A DNA stretch of 64,000 bases from CAYFMP01 sp964344215 (GCA_964344215.1 CAYFMP010000001.1:70428-134427); one strand, 5' to 3'; shown: positions 25,708 through 35,311, counted from the stretch's first letter. The notes: generated from the sequence alone by a model not told the origin. Program-made: numbers and translations.

Positions 25708-28425
25708 ATGTTCGGGCTTGGAACCCTCGCCTTCACCGTGCCGTGGGCGCTCATCGGCCTCCTCGTGCTGCCGGTCATCTGGTGGTTGCTTCGCATCAAG
25801 CCGCCGGCCCCGGCTCGCGTCTCGTTCCCGGCGATTCTGCTGTTGCTGCGACTGAAGACGCATGAAGAGAGCCCGGTTCAAACGCCGCTGTGGCTGTTGA
25901 TCCTGCGCTTGGCGCTGGCCGCGTTGATAGTGCTGATCGCCGCTCACCCTCTGCTCGACGCCGACAGCCGGCTGCGTGGCCGCGGCCCGCTCTACGTCAT
26001 CATCGACGACGACTGGGCGGCGGCCGCCCAATGGCCGGCCCGCCAAGCCATGTTGGCCGGCCTCGCCGACCAGGCCGAGCGCGACGCCCGTCCTGTAGCC
26101 GTCGTCACCACGGCGCCGACGGCCGAGAGCGAGTCGGCCGGTTCGGTGCAACTGATGCCGGCGGCCGACGCCAGGCGATTGTTCGAGTCCCTGCAACCGA
26201 AACCGTGGACGACGAGAAGGGCCGCCGCCATCGAGCGCCTGGTCGGCAGGGAGGCTTTTGCCGACGAGCGACCGGGCGATGTCGTGTGGTTGAGCAACAG
26301 CCTTGAGGAAGTGGCTGAGGACGGCGACGGCATTACCGACCTCCTGCCGTCGTTGCAGCGCCTCGGTGCGACCTCGGTCGTCGCCGATCCGCCAGCTCGT
26401 TTCCCGGTCGTTCTGCGTCCGCCTGTCCTCGAGGGCGAAGTCCTCAAGGTGGCTGGTTTGCGGCCGTCGGCCAAGGGAGACGCGCTGCTGCGAATCCGTG
26501 CGGTGGCCGCCGACGGGCAACTGCTGGCGCGGGAAGGCTTGGTCTTCGAGGACGGTTCCCGCCGCGCCGAGATCGGCTTCAAGCTGCCGACCGAGCTTCT
26601 CAACCGGCTGGCCCGCCTCGAGGTCGAGGGTCTTGCGTCGGCCGGCTCCATGGTTCTACTCGACGAGCGTTGGCGGCGTCGGCCGGTCGGGTTGGTCTCG
26701 CTCGGCGGTACGTTGAGTGCCCAGCCGCTGCTTGACGACACCCACTACGTGACCCGCGCATTGACACCTTTTACCGAGATTCGGAAAGGCGAGGCCGACG
26801 AGCTGCTGCGTCGCGATTTGGCCGTGGTGGTGATGAGCGACCCGGGCCCGATCGCCAAGGAGGTGCGCGATTCCCTTGTCCAGTGGATGGAGAAAGGCGG
26901 TGTCGTCCTGCGTTTCGCCGGCCCCCGACTGGCTCAGGCCAGCGACGCCAACGATCCATTGCTGCCGGTGCGGCTGCGTCACGGTGGCCGCGTCATCGGC
27001 GGCGCCATGTCGTGGAGCAAGCCCGAATCGCTGGCTCCGTTCGAGGAGCTGAGTCCGTTTTTCGGTCTCGCCATCCCCGACGATGTCAAGGTCCGGCGCC
27101 AAGTCCTCGCCCAGCCGTCCCTCGATTTGGTCGAAAAAACATGGGCCCGCTTGAGTGACGGCACGCCGTTGGTGACCGCCGAAAAGAGAGAGCGGGGGTG
27201 GCTCGTCCTGGTCCACACGACGGCAAACGCCGAATGGTCGAATCTGCCGCTTTCCGGTTTGTTCGTCGATATGCTGCGGCGTATCGTCGGCCTCAGCCAG
27301 GGCGTCGCAGCGACCGGTGCTGGACCGCCGCTGACGCCGCTCGAAACGGTGGACGGCTTCGGGCGCCTCGGAACGCCACCGGCCAGCGCCATCGCGGTGG
27401 CGGCCGAGGCGTTCGACGATCAAGCGGTGATCCCGGTTCACCCGCCCGGATACTACGGCGACGGTACCAGCCGCCGGGCTCTTAACCTGTCGGCGGGATT
27501 GGCGCCGCCCAAACCGATCGGCATCCTGCCGCCCGGTGTTGAACGGCGCGCCTACGATGCGGCTCAGGCCACCGACCTGCGGCCGTGGCTGCTCGGATTG
27601 GCCTTCTTGCTGCTGTTGATCGATATGGCGGCGAGCCTTGTTATGCGCGGCCTCGTCCGCATCGGCGTCGCCACTGCAACCGTTTTCGGCCTAGCCGTGC
27701 TGACAGCCGGTGCCCAGGCACAATCGGGCGACGACGCCTACAGTATGGGCAACTCCCTGGAGACCCGCCTGGCCTTCGTCATGACCGGAAACGCGGAAGT
27801 CGACGAGACCAGCGAAGCCGGCCTGACCGGGCTCAACGTAATCCTCAAACGCCGCACGGCGGCCGAATTGGGGCCGCCGCAAGGGGTTGATCCGGCTACC
27901 GACGATCTGGTTTTCTTTCCTCTGATCTATTGGCCGATGACGTCGGACCATAGGCTGACGAGCGAGTTGGCGAAGTCGCGGATCAATACCTACCTGCGCG
28001 ACGGCGGAACCATCCTGTTCGATACCCGCGATCCCGACGGTGGCGGGGCGTCGCTTGCCGCCCTGGCCCGTGATCTCGACATTCCGCCATTGGTGCCGGT
28101 TTCCGACGACCACGTCCTGACCCGCTCGTTCTATCTTCTGAAGGAGTTTCCCGGCCGTTGGACCGGTGGCACGGTCTGGGTCGAGCGAGCCGGCGAGAGG
28201 ATCAACGACGGCGTCTCGCCGGTTATCGCCGGCGCCCACGACTGGGCCGCCGCCTGGGCCATGGATGAAGCGCAACGGCCGCTCTACCCGGTCGTACCCG
28301 GTGGCGAACGTCAGCGCGAAATGGCCTACCGGTTCGGCGTCAATCTGGTGATGTACACTCTGACCGGCAACTACAAAGCCGACCAAGTTCACCTGCCTGC
28401 CATCCTGAAGAGGCTCGGGCAATGA
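25708..28425 (+). CDS. BatA-like membrane protein with C-terminal DUF4159
   Basis: 905 aa. N-terminal BatA-type region with two membrane helices (about residues 8-27 and 60-80) and the linker LRIKPPAPARVSFPAILLLLRLKTHEESP; a central extracytoplasmic part; a third helix near residue 630 (LLGLAFLLLLIDMAASLVM); then a DUF4159 domain (LAFVMTGNAEVDE ... GGTILFDTRDPDGG). Probably anchors a MoxR-regulated complex in the membrane. Overlaps the next gene in ATGA. Confidence 0.85.
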   Translation: MFGLGTLAFTVPWALIGLLVLPVIWWLLRIKPPAPARVSFPAILLLLRLKTHEESPVQTPLWLLILRLALAALIVLIAAHPLLDADSRLRGRGPLYVIIDDDWAAAAQWPARQAMLAGLADQAERDARPVAVVTTAPTAESESAGSVQLMPAADARRLFESLQPKPWTTRRAAAIERLVGREAFADERPGDVVWLSNSLEEVAEDGDGITDLLPSLQRLGATSVVADPPARFPVVLRPPVLEGEVLKVAGLRPSAKGDALLRIRAVAADGQLLAREGLVFEDGSRRAEIGFKLPTELLNRLARLEVEGLASAGSMVLLDERWRRRPVGLVSLGGTLSAQPLLDDTHYVTRALTPFTEIRKGEADELLRRDLAVVVMSDPGPIAKEVRDSLVQWMEKGGVVLRFAGPRLAQASDANDPLLPVRLRHGGRVIGGAMSWSKPESLAPFEELSPFFGLAIPDDVKVRRQVLAQPSLDLVEKTWARLSDGTPLVTAEKRERGWLVLVHTTANAEWSNLPLSGLFVDMLRRIVGLSQGVAATGAGPPLTPLETVDGFGRLGTPPASAIAVAAEAFDDQAVIPVHPPGYYGDGTSRRALNLSAGLAPPKPIGILPPGVERRAYDAAQATDLRPWLLGLAFLLLLIDMAASLVMRGLVRIGVATATVFGLAVLTAGAQAQSGDDAYSMGNSLETRLAFVMTGNAEVDETSEAGLTGLNVILKRRTAAELGPPQGVDPATDDLVFFPLIYWPMTSDHRLTSELAKSRINTYLRDGGTILFDTRDPDGGGASLAALARDLDIPPLVPVSDDHVLTRSFYLLKEFPGRWTGGTVWVERAGERINDGVSPVIAGAHDWAAAWAMDEAQRPLYPVVPGGERQREMAYRFGVNLVMYTLTGNYKADQVHLPAILKRLGQ

Positions 28426-30533
28426 GCGGCAGCGTCCTGTTCGCGCCGCTGCTGCCGTGGCCGGTCGTCGCCGCCTTAGGTGGCATCGGTCTCGTCATGC
28501 TCCTCGTCGCGTTGGTTCGGGGCGGCCCGGGCGTGGCTCCGCGCCTGTTGGCGCTGGCCGTGCTAAGCGCGGCATTGCTCAATCCACAGGGCATTCGCGA
28601 GGAACGCGAAGCGCAAACCGACGTCGCCGTCGTCGTTGTCGACCGCTCGGCGAGCCAGAACGTCGGCGGACGCCGTCAGCAGACCGATACGACCCTGGCC
28701 GCCGTTCGCCAGGCCCTCGAGAAAATGGATGCCATGGAAGTCAACGTCGTCGACATAACGGACACCCCGGCCGGCGGCCCGGTGGGAACGACGGAAGCGC
28801 CAGGGACGCAACTGATGACGGTGCTGCGGCGGGCGGCTGGCGAGGTGCCTAAGCGGCGCTTCGCCGGCGCGATTCTGATTACCGACGGTCAGATCCATGA
28901 CCTGCCTTCGGCCGACAAGATCGCTACCGCTCTCCCCGACGGTCCTGTTCATGCATTGATTACCGGACAAGCCGGTGAAACGGACCGCCGGCTGGTCGTC
29001 GAGAAGGCACCGAGCTTCGGTATCGTCGGTAAGGAGGTAACGATCAGGTACCGGGTCGAGGACAGGTTCGCCGAGGGTGCCGCCGGGGCAGGACAACGCC
29101 GCGCCCGCGTCATTCTCAAGGAAAACGAACGCGAGATCTCGGCCGCCCAGGTGCCAGTCGGCCAATCCGATACGTTCACCTATGCCATCGAACGGGCCGG
29201 TCCGATCGTCTTGGAAATGGAGGCGCAGCCTATCGACGGCGAGCTGTCGGCCCTCAACAACCGCGCCCTGATTAGCGTCAACGGCGTTCGCGACCGGCTC
29301 AGGGTGCTCCTGGTCTCGGGCCAACCGCACGCCGGCGAACGCACCTGGCGAAACCTGCTGAAGTCGGATCCGTCGGTCGACCTCGTCCACTTCACCATTC
29401 TGAGGCCGCCGGAAAAGGACGATTTCACGCCCTTGAACGAACTCGCTCTGATCTCGTTTCCGGTTCGTGAACTGTTCGAGGTCAAGCTCGAGGAATTCGA
29501 CCTCATCGTCTTCGACCGTTACGTCATCCGCGACGTGTTGCCGCCTTCGTACCTTCGCAATATCAATGAGTTCGTCGAGGGCGGCGGCGCCTTGTTGCTG
29601 GCGCTCGGGCCGGAGTTCACGAGCACCCGGAGCCTGTTCGAGACTCCCTTGGGCCGGATCATGCCGGCGAGTCCGACCGGTCGGGTCCTCGAGCTCGGGT
29701 TTCGCCCCAAGACCACCAGGATCGGCCGCCGCCATCCGGTAACCGCCGAGTTGCCGCAGCGCCTGGTGCCGATGGCCGAGGGCGAGCCGGGGTGGGGTCG
29801 CTGGTTCCGGCAAATCGAGGCTTTGAAACGGACCGGCGACGTCGTCCTGCACGGTCCGAACGAGGCGCCGTTGCTGGTGCTCGACCGGGTCGGCGAGGGG
29901 CGCGTGGCGCAAATGCTGAGCGACCATATCTGGTTGTGGGCGCGCGGGTTCGAGGGCGGCGGACCGCAGGCCGAACTGCTGCGCCGGCTGTCGCACTGGT
30001 TGATGAAGGAGCCTGACCTCGAAGAGGAAAGCCTGAGGGCGGAGGTGCGCGGCGGCAAGCTTGTCGTTCGCCGCACAAGCCTCGGCGAAGGGAGGGCGGC
30101 GATCACCATTACCGCGCCGAGCGGCAAGACCGAAACCCATTTCGTGGAGCCGGGCGAGACCGCGGCGATGGACCTGGAAGTGGCGGCCGCCGAGACCGGC
30201 CTCTACCAGATCACCGACGGCGTCCATTCGACGCTGGCCGCGTCGGGCGATCTCAATCCGCTGGAGTTCTCGGACTTGCGGGCGACCGCGGAACACGTCG
30301 ATTCCGTTGCCGCCGCGACCGGCGGCGGCGTCGCCTGGGTGGCCGACGGTCTGCCCGAGCTGCGCCGCACCCGGCCGGGACGCGACAGCAGCGGCCGTGG
30401 CTGGATCGGGCTGCTCGCCAACAAGGCATATGCCGTCACCGGCGTCGCCCAGGCGCCGCTGCTGCCGTGGTACGTGTTCCTGCCGTTGGCGCTGTTCGCC
30501 CTGATGGCGGCGTGGTGGCGAGAAGGGCGTTAA
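28422..30533 (+). CDS. Large membrane protein of the MoxR module (GATase1-like/vWA-like)
   Basis: 703 aa. Two N-terminal helices (residues about 8-30 and 38-55), DVAVVVVDRSASQN resembling a vWA strand, a central RVLLVSGQPHAGERTWRNLL segment as in glutamine-amidotransferase-like domains of BatA relatives, and a C-terminal helix (WYVFLPLALFALMAAWW). Function unknown; the location makes it a partner of MoxR/DUF58/DUF4159. Its stop overlaps that of the convergent LysR gene. Confidence 0.8.
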   Translation: MSGSVLFAPLLPWPVVAALGGIGLVMLLVALVRGGPGVAPRLLALAVLSAALLNPQGIREEREAQTDVAVVVVDRSASQNVGGRRQQTDTTLAAVRQALEKMDAMEVNVVDITDTPAGGPVGTTEAPGTQLMTVLRRAAGEVPKRRFAGAILITDGQIHDLPSADKIATALPDGPVHALITGQAGETDRRLVVEKAPSFGIVGKEVTIRYRVEDRFAEGAAGAGQRRARVILKENEREISAAQVPVGQSDTFTYAIERAGPIVLEMEAQPIDGELSALNNRALISVNGVRDRLRVLLVSGQPHAGERTWRNLLKSDPSVDLVHFTILRPPEKDDFTPLNELALISFPVRELFEVKLEEFDLIVFDRYVIRDVLPPSYLRNINEFVEGGGALLLALGPEFTSTRSLFETPLGRIMPASPTGRVLELGFRPKTTRIGRRHPVTAELPQRLVPMAEGEPGWGRWFRQIEALKRTGDVVLHGPNEAPLLVLDRVGEGRVAQMLSDHIWLWARGFEGGGPQAELLRRLSHWLMKEPDLEEESLRAEVRGGKLVVRRTSLGEGRAAITITAPSGKTETHFVEPGETAAMDLEVAAAETGLYQITDGVHSTLAASGDLNPLEFSDLRATAEHVDSVAAATGGGVAWVADGLPELRRTRPGRDSSGRGWIGLLANKAYAVTGVAQAPLLPWYVFLPLALFALMAAWWREGR

Positions 30534-31453
30534 ACGGGATGATCCCAATAGGGTTCCGGACCAAAGCATTCGACCAGAAAATCGACGAAAGTTCGAACCT
30601 TGGCCGACAGGTGCCGGCTGTGGGGATAAATGGCGAAAATCGAGGTGTTTCGATCCTCGTAGTCCTCGAGTACCAATTCAAGGCGTCCATCCCCTAGCGC
30701 CTCGCCGCAGAAAAACGTCGGGCAAAGATACGCGCCGAGCCCCTGAATGGCGGCTTCGACCAGTGCCTCGCCGTTGTTGGCGCGAATCTTTCCGGAAACG
30801 CGAACGCGAATCGGACCTTCCGGTCCTTCGAACGGCCATTCCAATGGACTTAGGAGGTGTTCGTAAATCAGACAATCGTATTTCGTGAGTTCGGTCGGGT
30901 GCGAAGGGCGACCGTGTCGGTCCCAGTAGGCGGGGCTCGCGCAAACGATGCGGCGGCACGGCGCCAGTTTGCGGGCGATGAGACTTGAGTCGGGCAGGTT
31001 CGCGATGCGGATACCAACATCGAAGCCTTCCTCGATCAGGTCGACCTGCCGATCATTGAAGACCAGCTCGACACTCAGTTCGGGAAAGCGATTTAGATAG
31101 ACCGGCAGCATGGGCGCGATGTGCTGTACCCCGAAGGTCATCGGCGCGTTGATTCGAAGTAGCCCGCGCGGTTCGGCTTGCAGACTGGTGATAGCGAGCT
31201 CGGCCTCTTCGGCTTCCGCGACGATCCGCCTACAGCGTTCGAAGTAAGCCTGGCCGACTTCGGTCAAGCTCGAGCGTCTGGTCGTGCGGTTGAGCAAGCG
31301 GACGCCGAGCCGATCCTCCAGTTCCGCCAGGTGCTTGGAAACCGTGGCCTTCGAGAGGCCGAGGGCTTTGGCGGCGGCCGTCTGGCTGCCGGTTTCGGCG
31401 ACCTTGACGAATACCGATATACCGCTGAAACGGTCCAAGGCCGTAAACCTCAA
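30530..31453 (-). CDS. LysR family regulator
   Basis: 307 aa. N-terminal wHTH (GSQTAAAKALGLSKATVSKHLAELEDRLGVRLLNRTTR) and an effector domain of the AaeR/DmlR-like clade (YWDRHGRPSHPTELTKYDCL). Divergent from doxX-wrbA-hydroquinone reductase-pirin across 103 nt that hold several inverted repeats, so it is the likely regulator of that quinone/electrophile stress operon. Confidence 0.9.
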   Translation of the reverse strand: MRFTALDRFSGISVFVKVAETGSQTAAAKALGLSKATVSKHLAELEDRLGVRLLNRTTRRSSLTEVGQAYFERCRRIVAEAEEAELAITSLQAEPRGLLRINAPMTFGVQHIAPMLPVYLNRFPELSVELVFNDRQVDLIEEGFDVGIRIANLPDSSLIARKLAPCRRIVCASPAYWDRHGRPSHPTELTKYDCLIYEHLLSPLEWPFEGPEGPIRVRVSGKIRANNGEALVEAAIQGLGAYLCPTFFCGEALGDGRLELVLEDYEDRNTSIFAIYPHSRHLSAKVRTFVDFLVECFGPEPYWDHPV

Positions 31454-31522
31454 TTGTTCTATTTATAAAACAATCTTATTATTTTTTGACATATTGTCTA
31501 GAAAAATATGTCTCCTTATTCT
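31453..31522 (+). promoter_or_regulatory. Divergent promoter/operator between lysR and doxX
   Basis: AT-rich shared spacer. ATTGTT-N10-AACAAT at 31453-31474 overlaps the lysR start and fits a LysR-type dyad. ACATATT-N9-AATATGT at 31489-31511 forms a second dyad. A sigma-70-like promoter for doxX is TTGTCT (31494-31499), 17 nt, TATTCT (31517-31522), so the second dyad lies across its spacer. A TTGACA also occurs at 31486-31491. Confidence 0.5.
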
Positions 31523-31556
31523 CCGTGGAGTATTCGATTGGAGATAGGAGACCACC

Positions 31557-31982
31557 ATGTACAACAAATCTCACCCCGATTTGGCGGCATTGCTGTTGCG
31601 GTTGACCATCGGCGTCGCCTTCATCGCCCACGGTTATCTCAAAGTGTTCGTGTTCGGCGTCGACGGCACGGTCGGGTTCTTTCAGTCCCTCGGCTATCCG
31701 GCGGCCCTCGCCTACATGACGATCGCCACCGAGCTGGTCGGTGGCGTCCTGCTGTTGCTGGGAAGCTACACCCGCTGGGTCTCGCTGGCGCTGATTCCCG
31801 TACTGTTGGGCGCCGCCCAGGTGCACTGGGCCAACGGCTGGCTGTTCAGCGCCGAAGGCGGCGGCTGGGAGTTCCCGGTGTTCTGGGCGTCGGTGATGGT
31901 TGTCCAGGCCCTGCTCGGCGACGGCGCCTTTGCGCTGGGAAACGTTGTCAAGACACGGGCCGGTAAAACGGCCACCGCCTGA
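31557..31982 (+). CDS. DoxX family membrane protein
   Basis: 141 aa, four hydrophobic helices; DoxX signature at the N-terminus (LLLRLTIGVAFIAHGYLKVF) and the mid-segment IATELVGGVLLLLGSYTRW. DoxX proteins occur in oxidative and thiol-stress loci, function not settled. GGAGATAGGAGACCACC precedes the ATG. First gene of the operon opposite the LysR gene. Confidence 0.88.
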   Translation: MYNKSHPDLAALLLRLTIGVAFIAHGYLKVFVFGVDGTVGFFQSLGYPAALAYMTIATELVGGVLLLLGSYTRWVSLALIPVLLGAAQVHWANGWLFSAEGGGWEFPVFWASVMVVQALLGDGAFALGNVVKTRAGKTATA

Positions 31983-32016
31983 ATTTTCCGCAGACGTTCG
32001 AACCGAGGAGAAGGAA

Positions 32017-32615
32017 ATGACCAAAGTTCTGGTTCTTTACTATTCGAGCTACGGCCATGTCGAAACCATGGCACGGGCCGTCGCCGAGGGCGCGGCCGAT
32101 GTCGATGACACCGAGGTAACGGTGAAACGGGTTCCCGAATTGATATCCGAGGAAGCGGCCAAGAGCGCCGGCGTCAAGTTGGACCAAGCCGCGGCGCTCG
32201 CCTCGCCGAAGGAGTTGGCCGATTACGACGCGATCATTTTCGGCACGCCGACCCGATTCGGCAACATGGCGGCGCAGATGCGGAATTTCCTCGACCAGAC
32301 CGGGGAGCTTTGGATGAAAGGTGCATTGGTCGGCAAGATCGGCAGTGTCTTCGCCTCGACCGGCACCGGTGGCGGCAACGAGACGACGATCACAAGTTTC
32401 CATGTAACCCTGTTTCACCACGGTATGGTGGTCGTCGGCGTTCCCTATGCGGCGGAGGAATTGGCCGATATTAGCGAGGTGCGCGGGGGTCCCCCTACGG
32501 CGCCGCCACCATCGCCGGCACCGACGGCAGTCGTCGGCCCAGCGAAAAAGAACTCGCCATCGCCCGATTCCAGGGCCGTCATGTGGCCCGATTGGCCGGC
32601 AAGCTTGCCGCTTGA
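32017..32615 (+). pseudogene. wrbA: NAD(P)H:quinone oxidoreductase WrbA, frameshifted
   Basis: Flavodoxin-fold quinone reductase. The N-terminus MTKVLVLYYSSYGHVETMA binds FMN, and the frame is good to ISEVRGG. At the five-G run 32485-32489 the frame is lost; with one extra G it continues SPYGAATIAGTDGSRRPSEKEL to a TGA at 32613-32615, giving a 199-aa protein of normal WrbA length. As written, the frame runs on to 32700 with unrelated residues. A homopolymer sequencing error and a true mutation are both possible. GAGGAGAAGGAA precedes the start. Confidence 0.85.
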
Positions 32616-32838
32616 GGTGCAGGCGCATGGACGGTCCCTCGGAATACCGGCGGCGGAGGCTCGCGGTAGGCGAGCGGCCTCCTTCGGCGCGAGCCTCTAG
32701 TACGAGCCAACGGTAGGAACGCAATCGTTGCCCGTTGAACTGAGCCGAAACCTGAACCGTGCTGCTTCGAAAAGTCCGGATTCTGCTTGAGGCTCGGACA
32801 AATTCGAATCGATAGTAGAATCCCAGAGGACAAAAACC

Positions 32839-33804
32839 ATGGGACAACTGGTCGACGGTGCCTGGCGCGACGAATGGTACGACACCCGGAAAACCGGCGG
32901 TCGCTTCGTCCGCCAGGACTCCGCCTTCCGGAACTGGGTGACGACTACCGGCGAGCCGGGCCCGACGGGCGAGGGTGGGTTCAAGGCGAAGGCCGGACGC
33001 TACCATCTCTACGTGTCGTTGGCTTGCCCGTGGGCGCACCGGACGCTGATATTTCGCGAATTGAAGGGCTTACGAGCGATGATCTCGGTTTCCGTCGTCG
33101 ACTGCATGATGACGGAGAACGGGTGGGAACTGCCGCCCGGGGCCGATCCGGTGAACGGGGCCGAGTACCTTCACCAGGTCTATACGGCTGCCCAATCCAA
33201 TTACAGCGGCCGCGTGACGGTGCCGGTCCTGTGGGATCGCCAGCGACGTACCATCGTCAACAACGAATCCTCCGAGATCATTCGCATGTTCAATTCGGCC
33301 TTTGACGGTGTTGGGGCGGCGGAGGGCGACTTTTATCCGGCCGCCCTGCGCGCCGAGATTGACGCCGTCAACGAGCCTGTCTACGAGTTCGTCAATAACG
33401 GCGTCTACAAAGCCGGGTTCGCGACATCTCAGAGCGCCTACGACGAGGCCGTCGAGGCTTTGTTCAGGGCATTGGACGATCTCGACCGCCGGTTGGCCGG
33501 GCAGAGATATCTGGTCGGCGAGGTGCTGACCGAGGCCGATTGGCGTCTGTTCACGACTCTGGTGAGATTTGATCCGGTCTATTTCGGTCACTTCAAATGC
33601 AATCTGCGGCGTATCTCCGAGTACCCTCATTTATCCGGCTACCTACGCGAGCTTTTTCAGATGGAAGGCATCGCCGAGACCACGGACATGGACCAAATTA
33701 CGAACCACTATTATGGTTCTCACCGCACCATCAATCCGAGCGGAATCGTGCCGATCGGCCCCGACCTGGACCTCGGTGCGCCGCACGGCCGCGATCGATT
33801 CTAG
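32839..33804 (+). CDS. yqjG: Glutathionyl-hydroquinone reductase (GST Xi class)
   Basis: 321 aa. SLACPWAHRT places Cys63 exactly where the catalytic Cys of YqjG/PcpF enzymes lies. The C-terminal GST helical domain includes YLVGEVLTEADWRLFTTLVRFDPVY, another family hallmark. It reduces glutathionyl-hydroquinones in the cytoplasm, clearing quinone-GSH adducts. An AGAGGA ribosome site precedes the ATG. About 220 nt separate it from the end of native wrbA. Confidence 0.93.
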   Translation: MGQLVDGAWRDEWYDTRKTGGRFVRQDSAFRNWVTTTGEPGPTGEGGFKAKAGRYHLYVSLACPWAHRTLIFRELKGLRAMISVSVVDCMMTENGWELPPGADPVNGAEYLHQVYTAAQSNYSGRVTVPVLWDRQRRTIVNNESSEIIRMFNSAFDGVGAAEGDFYPAALRAEIDAVNEPVYEFVNNGVYKAGFATSQSAYDEAVEALFRALDDLDRRLAGQRYLVGEVLTEADWRLFTTLVRFDPVYFGHFKCNLRRISEYPHLSGYLRELFQMEGIAETTDMDQITNHYYGSHRTINPSGIVPIGPDLDLGAPHGRDRF

Positions 33805-33822
33805 AGACGACGGAGCGGAAAC

Positions 33823-34545
33823 ATGATCATTGTCACTCCGTTCGAGGACCTGGGCCGCATGAAGATCGGTTGGCTCGACGCCCACTACCATTTCAGTTTC
33901 GCCAACTACCATGATCCACGGCGCATGGGATTCGGGCCGCTCAGGGTGTGGAACGACGACACCATTCAGCCGCACAGCGGCTTCGACACCCACCCGCACA
34001 AAGACATGGAGATCGTCACCTACGTGCGCAGCGGTGCCATAACACACCGCGATAGCCTCGGGAACGAAGGCGTAACCCGGGCCGGTGACGTCCAGGTGAT
34101 GTCGGCCGGCACCGGCATCGAGCATTCGGAGATGAACGAGGAAGACGAGGTCACGACATTGTTCCAGATCTGGATCATGACCGACCGGCAGGGCCACCAA
34201 CCGCGTTGGGAAGCTGGTCGGTTTCCGAAGCAGCCTGTATCGGGCGCTTTGCCGGTGCTGGCTTCGGGTCGCGACGGCGACGCCGGTTCGGGCGCCCTGA
34301 TGATCCACCAGGACGCCGCCGTGTTGGGCGGGCTCATTGAGGCCGGCCAAGAAGTTGTTCATAGGCCGGGCGAGGACCGCGGTGCCTATCTGGTGCCGGT
34401 CGGCGGCGACATCGAGGTCAACGGCACACGGGCCGGGTCGCGCGCCGGCGTCGCCGTTTTCGAGGAATCGTCGATCGTCGTCAGGGCCGCGGAGGAGACC
34501 GAGGTTGTCCTCGTCGACGTACCGCTGGTCCGGACGGAAGCCTAG
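33823..34545 (+). CDS. Pirin family protein
   Basis: 240 aa bicupin. N-terminal cupin with HPHKDMEIVTY and the metal ligands His/His/His/Glu around SGFDTHPHKD and GTGIEHSEMN. Related to YhhW-type quercetin 2,3-dioxygenase-like pirins. It lies 18 nt after the hydroquinone reductase, with GACGGAGCGGAA before the ATG, and completes the quinone-stress operon. Confidence 0.9.
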   Translation: MIIVTPFEDLGRMKIGWLDAHYHFSFANYHDPRRMGFGPLRVWNDDTIQPHSGFDTHPHKDMEIVTYVRSGAITHRDSLGNEGVTRAGDVQVMSAGTGIEHSEMNEEDEVTTLFQIWIMTDRQGHQPRWEAGRFPKQPVSGALPVLASGRDGDAGSGALMIHQDAAVLGGLIEAGQEVVHRPGEDRGAYLVPVGGDIEVNGTRAGSRAGVAVFEESSIVVRAAEETEVVLVDVPLVRTEA

Positions 34546-34652
34546 GGTTTTTTCGTTCCTGATCTATTCGATCCGGGACGTGAATAAACCCCTACTTATG
34601 AAATAGAGAGCGATTCACGTTTCGAACCGAAGGGATTTGAAACGATCGCATT

Positions 34653-35036
34653 CTAGGCCGCGGCGACGACCTCGATTTCCACGGTCCAGGTCGGATCGGC
34701 CAGGCCGGCGACGATGAGCAGGGTCGAGGCGCTCTTGTGGCCCTCCAGGCGGCGGTCCCGGACCTCGCGGTACAACCCGATGTCGGCGTTGTCGGTCAGG
34801 AAGGCATTGACCTTGACGATATTGAGGCGGTTCATGCCGGCATCCTCCAGGATGGCGAGAATGCGCGTCCAGCACCGTTCCATCTGGACTTCCGAATCGC
34901 CGGCCGTCGTGCCGTCGACGTCTGCACCGACCTGCCCTGAAACGTAGAGCCAGCGACTGGCGCCGGCGACGGCGACGCCGTGACTGTAGGCGGAAAACGG
35001 TTGGCCGACGACGTCTGGATTGTAATGGGTGTACAT
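34653..35036 (-). CDS. RidA/YjgF family protein
   Basis: 127 aa. LYVSGQVGADVDGTTAG, then LNIVKVNAFLTDNADIGLYREVRD: clear RidA fold. The Arg that binds the carboxylate of imine substrates in archetypal RidA (in an RPARS-type motif) is replaced; here the segment reads HKSASTLLIVAG. It is therefore unlikely to be a standard enamine deaminase and belongs to a divergent Rid subfamily. Isolated gene. Confidence 0.88.
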   Translation of the reverse strand: MYTHYNPDVVGQPFSAYSHGVAVAGASRWLYVSGQVGADVDGTTAGDSEVQMERCWTRILAILEDAGMNRLNIVKVNAFLTDNADIGLYREVRDRRLEGHKSASTLLIVAGLADPTWTVEIEVVAAA

Positions 35037-35211
35037 GGCGGGTCTCCTGCTGAACTCCGAACCTCGTTTATAGCCGATTCGGAGCCGATCCGGGCGATTG
35101 CGGGCAAATTCTGCCGGGGCCGGCGGTATCGGCCTCGAAACGACCCCGACAGGACCTAATATAGGCAGCCAGAATCGACCTAAGGCGTTGAATTAAAGGG
35201 CTTGTTGTTTC

Positions 35212-35227
35212 TGGCACGGGTTTTGCG
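35212..35227 (+). promoter_or_regulatory. Sigma-54 promoter of flgG
   Basis: TGGCACG-GGTT-TTGCG: the -24 GG (35213-35214) and -12 GC (35225-35226) are separated by 10 bp, as sigma-54 requires. It ends about 84 nt before the flgG ATG. Flagellar rod genes of many proteobacteria use this sigma factor. Confidence 0.8.
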
Positions 35228-35311
35228 TCCATGATCGAGGGAAGACCCGTTTGCGGACGTCGTTCGACAGCGGGTCGACAACGACAAAAGACGGGAACAA
35301 AGGACGGAACC

